Shown here: positions 1 through 5,530 of the stretch, in pieces
Layout: every line of letters begins with the position of its first letter
How positions within the stretch are numbered: the first letter of the stretch is position 1
Assembly: GCA_035539855.1 (NCBI GenBank)
Contig: DATLHO010000279.1
Location: forward strand, 1 to 6,013
Direction: 5' to 3'
DNA: 6,013 nt
DNA from: DATLHO01 sp035539855
GTDB lineage: Bacteria > Bacteroidota > Ignavibacteria > OLB7
Made by a program: the position numbers and the translations under genes
Notes under the pieces: model-generated
Seen by the model: only the letters and a program-made list of their open reading frames with translations
Told to the model about the DNA's origin: nothing
Databases searched by the model: none

Positions 1-423
1 ATGAAGAGCGTCGTCACGGCGATGGACGCAGTGCCGGACACGTTCTACACGCGTCTGGACGCGACGCTCGAAGCGCTGTGGGCGGAGATCCGCCGGGTCG
101 CGCCGACGGTCGCGCCCGTCAAGGGTCGTGATGCCGACGCAGTGATGCGCGCGGCGATCACGGGCCGGGTCGCCCAGGGCGCGCCGGAGGCGACGATCGT
201 CCGAGCGGTGCTCACCGGTGACCGGTGGACGGTCAGGATGACCGACGGCGGTCTTCCGCGCAGCGAGTATCGCAGGGGTTACGTGATGTACCGCCTGCCG
301 AATCAGGAGCTCGTCATCTGCCAGCAGATGGTCGTCGAGCGCCCGTACTTCGGCTCCGCAGAGCGCGCGGATGACTACACCGTGCGGCTCGGATACCTGC
401 GTCTGCAGGACGCCTCGAAGTGA
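1..423 (+). CDS. Hypothetical protein, possibly N-terminally cut by the window edge
   Basis: I do not recognise this protein. The frame is open for 140 codons from an ATG at the first base to a TGA at 421-423. The true start may lie upstream, because no ribosome binding site can be seen. G/C-ending codons dominate, as in the neighbouring genes, which supports real coding. The N-terminal third (about residues 14-60) looks helical and Ala/Arg rich. The C-terminal two thirds (about 62-135) looks like a beta-rich fold, with segments such as TGDRWTVRMTDGG and RRGYVMYRLPNQELVIC followed by a tail ending in GYLRLQDASK. There is no signal peptide or membrane segment in the visible part. The gene converges on the aldehyde dehydrogenase gene with only 9 bp between the stop codons, so the context gives no functional hint. 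A small soluble domain, or the end of a larger protein, are both possible. Confidence 0.6.
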   Translation: MKSVVTAMDAVPDTFYTRLDATLEALWAEIRRVAPTVAPVKGRDADAVMRAAITGRVAQGAPEATIVRAVLTGDRWTVRMTDGGLPRSEYRRGYVMYRLPNQELVICQQMVVERPYFGSAERADDYTVRLGYLRLQDASK

Positions 424-432
424 GTGAAGAGA

Positions 433-1950
433 CTACAGCTTCACGCACACATTCTTCAGCTCGGTGTAGAACTCGACCGAGTGCACGCCGCCCTCGCGGC
501 CGACGCCGCTGAGCTTTGTGCCACCGAAGGGCGTGCGCAGGTCGCGCAGGAACCAGGTGTTGATCCAGACCATCCCGGTCTCGAGGCTGCGCGCAACGAG
601 GTGCGCGCGCTGCAGGTTCGTCGTCCACACCGCGGCGCAGAGACCGTAGGCGGAATCGTTCGCCATGCGGATCGCCTCGTCGTCGGTGTCGAACGGCTGG
701 ATGTGGCAGACCGGGCCGAAGATCTCCTCGCGGATGCAGCGCGCCGATTCGTCGAGTCCCGTCCAGATCGTCGGCTCGATGTAGGCGCCGCCGTCGAAGC
801 GGGCGTCGAGCTCGGGGATGCCGCCGCCGGTGACGACGGTCGCGCCCTCCTCGACCGCGAGGCGGTAGTACGAGAGCACCTTCTCGCGATGGCCGCGCGA
901 AATGAGCGGGCCCATCGTCGTGCCCGGCTCGCGCGGATCGCCGATGACCTGCCGCCGCGCCTCCTCGCGCATGGCGGCGACGAATCGATCGAAGATCGGG
1001 CGCTCGACGTAGACGCGCTCGCAGCAGAGGCAGACCTGGCCGCAGTTCGAGAACGTCGAACGCGCGGTGCCTGCGACCGCGGCGTCGAAGTCGGCGTCGG
1101 CGAAGACGATCGAGGGATTCTTGCCGCCGAGTTCGAACGACAGTCGCTTGACGTGCGGCGCCGCGGCCTGCATGATCGCCGAGCCGGTGCGGCTCTCCCC
1201 GGTGAACGTGATCGCCGAGATGCCGGGATGCACGGTCATCGCCTCCCCGGCCGAGCCGGGACCGAAGCCGTGGACGACGTTGTAGACGCCGCGCGGGATT
1301 CCCACCTCGTTCATGACCTCGGCCAGCAGCGTCGCGGTCGACGGAGTCTCCTCCGATGGCTTGACGACGACGGTATTGCCGCAGGCCAGCGCGGGCGCCA
1401 CCTTCCAGGTCATCAGCAGCAGCGGCAGGTTCCAGGGACAGATCACGCCGACGACGCCGACGGGCATGCGCAGCGCGTAGTTGAGGGCGCCGCGACCGTC
1501 GTCGGTGTCGGTCTGGAACGACTCGGTCGGCAACGATCGCATGATGTGCGAGAACGTCTTGAAGTTCGCCGCGCCTCGAGGCACGTCGACCGCGCACGCG
1601 AACGCGTGCGGCTTGCCGGTGTCGGCCATCTCGGCGTCCAGGAACTCGTCGAAGCGCTCCATGATCCGGTCGCTGACGCGCGCCAGCAGATCGAGTCGCG
1701 TCGTGAGGCTCATGCGCCCCCACTCCCCGACGAGCGCGCGCTGCGCCGCGGCGACGGCGCGGTCGACATCCTCGGCGCCGGCTTCGTCGACCTCTGCGAC
1801 GAGCGAACCGTCGACCGGGCTGATGTTGCTGAAGGTCTTCCCGCTCGCCGCCTGGACGAACTCGCCGTCGATGAACAGGCGCAGTCGCCTGGCTTTAGTA
1901 GTGGTCGTGTCGCCCGCGGCGCCGCGCGCAAGAGTGTCGTTGGTATCCAT
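433..1950 (-). CDS. 2-hydroxymuconic / 2-aminomuconic semialdehyde dehydrogenase family protein (NAD-dependent aldehyde dehydrogenase)
   Basis: This is an aldehyde dehydrogenase of the XylG/DmpC/NbaE type, which oxidises a muconic semialdehyde with NAD in meta-cleavage of aromatics or in the kynurenine branch of tryptophan breakdown. Numbering from the ATG at 1950 gives 505 residues, close to full length for the family. Visible residues are the oxyanion Asn174 in CPWNLP, Lys197 in KPSEE, FTGES at about 249-253, the general base Glu273 in FELGGKNP and the nucleophile Cys307 in NCGQVC. Arg125 (VPRG) and Arg469 (WFLRDLRTPFGG) match the two arginines known to bind the substrate carboxylate in the aminomuconate enzyme. 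The long C-terminal match, RTPFGGTKLSGVGREGG, is typical of the subfamily. A TTG at 1962 would add four residues; neither start has a clear ribosome binding site, and ATG is preferred. No other ring-cleavage gene is nearby, so the exact substrate is undecided. Cytoplasmic, probably tetrameric by analogy. Confidence 0.93.
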   Translation of the reverse strand: MDTNDTLARGAAGDTTTTKARRLRLFIDGEFVQAASGKTFSNISPVDGSLVAEVDEAGAEDVDRAVAAAQRALVGEWGRMSLTTRLDLLARVSDRIMERFDEFLDAEMADTGKPHAFACAVDVPRGAANFKTFSHIMRSLPTESFQTDTDDGRGALNYALRMPVGVVGVICPWNLPLLLMTWKVAPALACGNTVVVKPSEETPSTATLLAEVMNEVGIPRGVYNVVHGFGPGSAGEAMTVHPGISAITFTGESRTGSAIMQAAAPHVKRLSFELGGKNPSIVFADADFDAAVAGTARSTFSNCGQVCLCCERVYVERPIFDRFVAAMREEARRQVIGDPREPGTTMGPLISRGHREKVLSYYRLAVEEGATVVTGGGIPELDARFDGGAYIEPTIWTGLDESARCIREEIFGPVCHIQPFDTDDEAIRMANDSAYGLCAAVWTTNLQRAHLVARSLETGMVWINTWFLRDLRTPFGGTKLSGVGREGGVHSVEFYTELKNVCVKL

Positions 1951-2033
1951 ACGAACTGGCAAGTGTTGAATCGCTGAAGTTACGCCATGGTAGGCTGCTC
2001 TCCCCTATCTTCGCACGAACTCAAACCCTCTCC
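1951..2033. promoter_or_regulatory. Divergent intergenic region between the aldehyde dehydrogenase gene and mscS
   Basis: These 83 bp must hold the promoters of both divergent genes. On the plus strand a weak -10 candidate TATCTT lies at 2006-2011, 22 nt before the mscS ATG. Another weak pair is TTGAAT (1966-1971) with TAGGCT (1991-1996), at a long 19 bp spacing. No convincing -35/-10 pair is seen for the minus-strand gene. Neither flanking start codon has a good Shine-Dalgarno match, so short leaders or weak ribosome binding are possible. The assignment rests on gene orientation more than on motif quality. Confidence 0.3.
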
Positions 2034-2849
2034 ATGGACTCGACCTCGACCCAGGCGTATCTCCGCAATCTCTTCGCGCACTCTGACCGCTTTGCGAACT
2101 CGATCATCGACTTCGGCTGGCGGATGCTTGGCGCCCTCGTCGTGCTCGTGCTCGGCGTGCTGCTCATCAAGCTGGTCGTCTCGATGGTGCGCTCGACGAC
2201 CCGCCGCGCGGTTCCCGATCCGACCGTGCGCCAGTACGTCATCAGCGGCACGCAGATCACGCTGTGGGTGACGCTCGTGCTGATCCTGCTCGGCACCTTC
2301 GGCATCCAGACCGGCGGCCTCATGGCGGTGCTCGGCACCGCGGGACTCGCCATCGGTCTGGCGCTGCAGGGGACGCTCTCGAACTTCGCCGCCGGGTTCA
2401 TGCTGATGTTCTTCCGCCCGTTCAAGGCGGGCGACGCCATCGAGGTCGCGGGCGTCTCCGGCACCGCGATCGAGATCGGCATCTTCACGACGATCGTCGA
2501 CATGCCCGACAACGTCCGCGCGTTCGTGCCGAACGGCATGATCTTCAGCGGCGTCATCAAGAACCGCAGCCTCAACGAGTACCTGCGACTCGAGATGAAG
2601 GTCACGCTCGCCGGCGACTCGGACATCACCCGCGCGCAGCAGGTGATCCAGCGGCTGCTCACCCAGAACGAGCTCGTCCTCGAGATCCCGCGCCCGGAAG
2701 TGCAGGTTCTCGAGGACGATTCTCCCGGCGTCACCATCGGCATCCGTCCGTGCGCTCGACTGCGCAATGCGGAGGCGGTGCGCACGACGGTGATGCGCGA
2801 CGTCCGCGCCGAGCTGCAGCGCTCGGGCATCGAAGTCGTCAGGCAGTAA
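2034..2849 (+). CDS. mscS: Small-conductance mechanosensitive channel, MscS family
   Basis: This protein forms a heptameric inner-membrane channel that opens under membrane tension and releases solutes during hypo-osmotic shock. It has 271 residues, against 286 in E. coli MscS. Membrane helices lie at about 31-51, 72-92 and 94-128; the third is the pore helix. The pore segment AVLGTAGLAIGLALQG aligns with E. coli MscS without a gap and with the same numbering: Ala98, Gly101, Gly104, Ala106 and Gly108 for helix packing, Leu105 and Leu109 as the hydrophobic gate, Gln112/Gly113 at the kink and Gly121 further on. Position 102 is Thr instead of Ala. The cytoplasmic beta domain follows (FRPFKAGD at 127-134, VPNGMIFSG at 165-173), then the alpha/beta domain to about residue 266. 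The ATG at 2034 gives the family's usual short N-terminus. No strong Shine-Dalgarno sequence precedes it. The stop lies 11 bp from that of the convergent thioredoxin-like gene. Confidence 0.95.
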   Translation: MDSTSTQAYLRNLFAHSDRFANSIIDFGWRMLGALVVLVLGVLLIKLVVSMVRSTTRRAVPDPTVRQYVISGTQITLWVTLVLILLGTFGIQTGGLMAVLGTAGLAIGLALQGTLSNFAAGFMLMFFRPFKAGDAIEVAGVSGTAIEIGIFTTIVDMPDNVRAFVPNGMIFSGVIKNRSLNEYLRLEMKVTLAGDSDITRAQQVIQRLLTQNELVLEIPRPEVQVLEDDSPGVTIGIRPCARLRNAEAVRTTVMRDVRAELQRSGIEVVRQ

Positions 2850-2860
2850 CCCGATCGCCG

Positions 2861-4057
2861 CTACAGCGCCTTGATCCTGCCCAGAAGCTCCTCGGTCGCC
2901 GCGAAGTCGGAGCCCTCCTTGCGGCCCAGCTCAATCGCGCGCTCGGCGGCCTTCGCCGCGTCGGCCTTGCGACCCAGTTTGAACAGCACCGCCGCATAGG
3001 TATCGGCAACCGCGTACGATTCCTCCTTGTCGAGCGCCGTCTTCGCCCATGCGGCTGCGCGCTCGAGCATCGCCTTGTCGTCGACGTGCTCGTAGAACGC
3101 CCACGCGATCTCGTTGAGCTCACCGGGGTTGTCGATCCTGCCGACGTCGATGTAGCGCGCGGCGCTCGCCGCGTAGGCGGACCAGTTCTCCTTCGACTCG
3201 TGCCAGGCGATGATCATCCGGCCGAGCGCGCGCACGTCGTCGGGCGAGGTTGCCGCGGCGAAGACCGAATCGGCATGCGCGAAGATCTTGCCGCTGTAGT
3301 TGGCGATACCCTCGGCCTGGCGCATCCTGTTGGCCGCCACCCGAAGCGCGATCGCCTCGACCGCCGCCGCGCCGTGCACCTTGCCGAGCTCCGCCTTGTG
3401 CTGCATCACGATCCGCCATCCCGGATGATCGAAGTCGTCGACGAGCGTCGTGAGCGCTTTGAAGTTCTTCTCCGACAGGAGCTCCGCATCCGACTGGGAG
3501 CGGAAGTACTCGAGCGCGTAGTACTCCGCCTCGGGCATGCTCGCATCGGCCGCGCCCATCGCCAGACGGTACATCATGTCGGGGTCGCGTGCGCCCTTGT
3601 CGAACGAGCGCTTCATCGTGTAGAGCTGCCGGCTCGGATCGCGCGCGTCCTCGGCCCACCCGATGAAGCTCTTCGCCATCTCGTCACCCGAGCCGCCGCC
3701 GACCGCCCGGTGCACGAGCTCGCCGTTGGCGTCGAAGTACAGGTGCGTCGGATAGGCCTGCACGTTGAACTTCTTCGCCAGCTCGATGCCCTCGCCCTTC
3801 TCCATGTCGAGCGAGTAGCTGATGTAGTTCGCGTTGAAGTACGCGCCGACGTCCTCGCGCGGGAAGATGTCGCGCTTGAGCATCTTGCACGGGCCGCACC
3901 AGCTCGCGTACGCGTCGAGGTAGATCGGCTTGCCGGTGCGCTGGGCCTCGGCGAGCACCTGCGACCAGGTTCCCTCGAAGAGCTGCATCCCCTGCGCGTG
4001 CGCCGCGGGGACGCCGACGACGAGGGCGATGAGGGCGATGGCGTAGAATCGCTTCAT
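2861..4057 (-). CDS. Exported thioredoxin-fold protein with helical/TPR-like C-terminal region
   Basis: This is a 398-residue protein with a clear Sec signal peptide: KR near the start, a hydrophobic core at about 4-18 and a likely cleavage AHA|Q after residue 21. A thioredoxin domain follows at about 26-135, with the active site WCGPC at 53-57 in a typical ASWCGPCKML context and the cis-proline Pro103 in AYPTHLYF. The rest (about 140-398) is helical. Segments at about 313-380 (ELNEIAWAFYEHV, YAVADTYAAVLFKLGRKADA) look like TPR repeats, which usually bind other proteins. A role in periplasmic disulfide reduction or exchange is inferred; the partner is unknown. The start at MKRFYAIA is chosen because it begins the signal peptide. 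The frame stays open for 110 more codons upstream, but that stretch overlaps queG and is rich in Arg, as expected of a non-coding shadow. The gene lies 71 bp downstream of queG on the same strand and may share its transcript. Confidence 0.9.
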   Translation of the reverse strand: MKRFYAIALIALVVGVPAAHAQGMQLFEGTWSQVLAEAQRTGKPIYLDAYASWCGPCKMLKRDIFPREDVGAYFNANYISYSLDMEKGEGIELAKKFNVQAYPTHLYFDANGELVHRAVGGGSGDEMAKSFIGWAEDARDPSRQLYTMKRSFDKGARDPDMMYRLAMGAADASMPEAEYYALEYFRSQSDAELLSEKNFKALTTLVDDFDHPGWRIVMQHKAELGKVHGAAAVEAIALRVAANRMRQAEGIANYSGKIFAHADSVFAAATSPDDVRALGRMIIAWHESKENWSAYAASAARYIDVGRIDNPGELNEIAWAFYEHVDDKAMLERAAAWAKTALDKEESYAVADTYAAVLFKLGRKADAAKAAERAIELGRKEGSDFAATEELLGRIKAL

Positions 4058-4128
4058 GGTGATAGCGTTTGGAAGGTTGGAAGCGCCCGGCAGCGGATCA
4101 CGCGATCGTCGCGGGCCGGCCGCGTAAT

Positions 4129-5085
4129 CTACTCCTCTGCACGTCCGGATGAAACCCGCTCGCCGGCGGCTATCGCCCGGGCGTTGCGGCGCATTCCGTC
4201 GGCCTTCGCGCGCATGACCGGCGTGCCGGCGAAGCGCTCGAGGAACTCCTCGTCGCTCATCGTGCGCAACGTCTCGACGGTGAGATCGAGCATCCCGTCG
4301 CGGGGCTCGAACGAGGGCTCGTCGGTCGGCTGCTCGAACCGGTTCCAGGGACAGACGTCCTGGCAGATGTCGCAACCGAACGCCCACCCCTCGAGGCGCT
4401 CGCCGAGCTCCGGCGCGATCTCGAGCTTCGGCTTCTGCTCAATCGTCACGTAGCTGATGCACCGGCTGCCGTCGACGACGTAGGGCTCCACGATCGCGCC
4501 GGTCGGACAGGCGTCGAGGCAGCGCGTGCAGCTTCCGCAGAAGTCCGGGATCGGCTCGTCGGCATCAAGCTCGAGCGATGTCAGGATCACGCCGAGAAAG
4601 ACCCAGCTCCCGAGCTGGCGCGTGATGACGTTCGAGTGCTTTCCCATCCAGCCGAGGCCGGCGCGCACCGCCCACTGCTTCTCCATGATCGGACCGGTGT
4701 CGACCCACGAGCGCGACTCGACCGACGGATCGATCGTGCGGATGTGCTCCTCGATCGCGCGGAGCTTCTTCGGGAGAATCCTGTGGTAGTCGCGACCCCA
4801 CGCATACCGGCTGATCTTAGCGGCGTCGGGAGCATCTGAGTGCTGGTGCGGGGTGTAGTAGTTGCGCGCGACGACGATCACCGACCGCGCCGACGGCAGA
4901 AGCTCGCGAACGTCGACGCGCTTCTCGACATTGCTCGCGAGCCACTGCATCGACCCGTGATATCCCCGCGCGAGCCACTCCTCGAGACGTGCCCCCTCCT
5001 CCCCCATCCGCGTCGCCGAAGCGAAGCCGACAAGATCGAACCCAACCTCCCGCGCAAACGACCTGATCGAATCCCCAGAACTCAT
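4129..5085 (-). CDS. queG: Epoxyqueuosine reductase
   Basis: QueG carries out the last step of queuosine synthesis, reducing epoxyqueuosine to queuosine at position 34 of GUN tRNAs, using cobalamin and two [4Fe-4S] clusters in the cytoplasm. From the ATG at 5085 the protein has 318 residues. The N-terminal cobalamin-binding part carries ARNYYTPH (73-80), YAWGRDYH (94-101) and VDTGPIMEKQWA (128-139); Asp129 is the expected catalytic acid. AGLGWMGKHSNVIT follows at 142-155. The cluster cysteines are 183, 186, 189 and 193 in FCGSCTRCLDACPTGAI, then 209 (RCISY), and 238, 241 and 245 in FGCDICQDVCPWN. The C-terminus is about 60 residues shorter than in E. coli or B. subtilis QueG and lacks most of the HEAT-like tail; short versions of the family are known. 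A GTG at 5139 would add 18 residues unlike the family start, so the ATG before SSGDSIRSF is preferred. Other queuosine genes are absent here. Confidence 0.94.
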   Translation of the reverse strand: MSSGDSIRSFAREVGFDLVGFASATRMGEEGARLEEWLARGYHGSMQWLASNVEKRVDVRELLPSARSVIVVARNYYTPHQHSDAPDAAKISRYAWGRDYHRILPKKLRAIEEHIRTIDPSVESRSWVDTGPIMEKQWAVRAGLGWMGKHSNVITRQLGSWVFLGVILTSLELDADEPIPDFCGSCTRCLDACPTGAIVEPYVVDGSRCISYVTIEQKPKLEIAPELGERLEGWAFGCDICQDVCPWNRFEQPTDEPSFEPRDGMLDLTVETLRTMSDEEFLERFAGTPVMRAKADGMRRNARAIAAGERVSSGRAEE

Positions 5086-5145
5086 AAGCCCAACGACGTC
5101 CCCCGCCGCGCCCTGATTGCAGCCCCGATGTAACGTCACGCGAAC

Positions 5146-5175
5146 TTTGAGATTTCTTCACACGAGGTTTGAGAT
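5146..5175 (+). repeat. Short direct repeat TTTGAGAT, two copies 22 bp apart
   Basis: TTTGAGAT occurs at 5146-5153 and again at 5168-5175. The start-to-start distance is 22 bp, about two turns of the helix, so both copies face the same side of the DNA. The similarity reaches further left: CGA stands five bases before each copy (5141 and 5163), giving 11 identical bases out of 16. This arrangement would suit a DNA-binding protein acting on the divergent promoters. No regulator is known, and two 8-mers can arise by chance. Confidence 0.4.
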
Positions 5176-5249
5176 AAGTTCCACGTCTCGCAACCGCCGC
5201 CGTAGCCTGAGCATGTCCGCCCGCCCTCCATATCTTGAGGCTCATCAAC

Positions 5250-5259
5250 GAGAGATCTC
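5250..5259 (+). promoter_or_regulatory. Weak ribosome binding site overlapping a GAGATCTC palindrome
   Basis: GAGAGA at 5250-5255 lies 5 nt before the ATG at 5261 and is the only Shine-Dalgarno-like sequence before any start in this frame, so it decides the start of the 89-residue protein. It is overlapped by the perfect palindrome GAGATCTC at 5252-5259. The same bases could serve as a small operator. As RNA hairpin the 8-mer is too short to fold on itself. Confidence 0.35.
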
Positions 5260-5260
5260 A

Positions 5261-5530
5261 ATGGCACTACCTCACTGGCTTTCGACCTATCACGCTGCTG
5301 ACGTACTCGCAGTGTTGACCCTGTTCGAGCAACGTCGAGACTACGGCTTTCAAGGGGTGCAGGCAGAGATCGCCGAGGCGCTTCTGCGGAAGGGTTACGT
5401 TGCCGGCCTGAAGCATGACCGGAAGGTACTGCAGATCGGGATCGCATTCATCTGCGCCAACATGAGGCTTGCCGTCGACGGGAAGAAGCTGCAGGACCAG
5501 CTCGCAGCAGAGGTGAGCGATGCCGAATGA
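5261..5530 (+). CDS. Hypothetical 89-residue protein, first gene of a two-gene operon with a DUF2513-like gene
   Basis: I do not recognise this protein. It has 89 residues from the ATG at 5261, chosen for the GAGAGA 5 nt upstream; ATGs at 5117 and 5213 in the same frame give Arg/Ser-rich extensions and have no ribosome binding site. It looks wholly helical and soluble: ADVLAVLTLFEQRR (13-26), VQAEIAEALLRKGYV (33-47), then KVLQIGIAFICANMRL (55-70) and a charged tail KKLQDQLAAEVSDAE. There is no signal peptide; the segment at 57-66 is too short for a membrane helix. Its stop codon lies inside the next gene, an 11 bp overlap, so the two are probably translated together. By hand count about 70 percent of its codons end in G or C, well below the neighbours on the left, which suggests a different origin. 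A small regulator or partner of the second protein is conceivable, but nothing in the sequence proves it. Confidence 0.75.
   Translation: MALPHWLSTYHAADVLAVLTLFEQRRDYGFQGVQAEIAEALLRKGYVAGLKHDRKVLQIGIAFICANMRLAVDGKKLQDQLAAEVSDAE
5510..5516 (+). promoter_or_regulatory. Ribosome binding site of the DUF2513-like gene
   Basis: GAGGTGA at 5510-5516 is the best Shine-Dalgarno match in the window, with six bases between GAGG and the ATG at 5520. It lies inside the end of the 89-residue gene, so ribosomes finishing that gene would pass directly over it. It fixes the start of the second gene and supports translational coupling. Confidence 0.75.

Larger units (their letters stand above)
5086..5260. promoter_or_regulatory. 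Divergent intergenic region between queG and the DUF2513-like operon
   Basis: This 175 bp gap separates two divergent transcription units, so it should hold both promoters. It is less GC-rich than the genes on its left. It contains a direct repeat of TTTGAGAT (5146-5153 and 5168-5175) and an 8 bp palindrome GAGATCTC (5252-5259) next to the first start codon of the operon. A weak plus-strand -10 candidate TATCTT is at 5231-5236, 24 nt before the ATG at 5261, but no good -35 stands in front of it. An open frame crosses the gap from 5117 into the 89-residue gene, but its residues look non-coding. Confidence 0.4.

Noticed and set aside
314..1723. Second minus-strand open frame of 469 codons over the aldehyde dehydrogenase gene
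   Set aside because: It is a frame shadow made of Arg/Gly/Ala runs and carries none of the family motifs.
424..1977. A 517-codon open frame on the plus strand opposite the aldehyde dehydrogenase gene
   Set aside because: It is the antisense shadow of a gene with all catalytic residues; its product is rich in Arg, Ala, Asp and Val with no known motif, as expected in GC-rich DNA where stop codons are rare.
1987..2271. Small plus-strand frame over the start of mscS
   Set aside because: It is a Ser/Arg-rich shadow of mscS in another frame with no ribosome binding site.
4058..4387. A 110-residue N-terminal extension of the thioredoxin-like protein
   Set aside because: It overlaps queG, is Arg-rich, and would bury a clear signal peptide inside the protein.
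2264..4453. A 729-codon open frame on the plus strand crossing mscS, the thioredoxin-like gene and part of queG
   Set aside because: It overlaps three well-supported genes, and its predicted protein is Arg/His/Ala-rich without motifs. Length alone is not evidence at this GC content.
5086..5139. GTG start of queG at 5139, adding 18 residues
   Set aside because: The added residues do not look like the family N-terminus, and the ATG at 5085 places the conserved part at the usual distance.
5117..5260. Longer N-terminus of the 89-residue protein from ATG 5117 or 5213
   Set aside because: The added residues are Arg/Ser/Thr-rich, no ribosome binding site precedes either ATG, and the longest form would use up the whole divergent promoter region.
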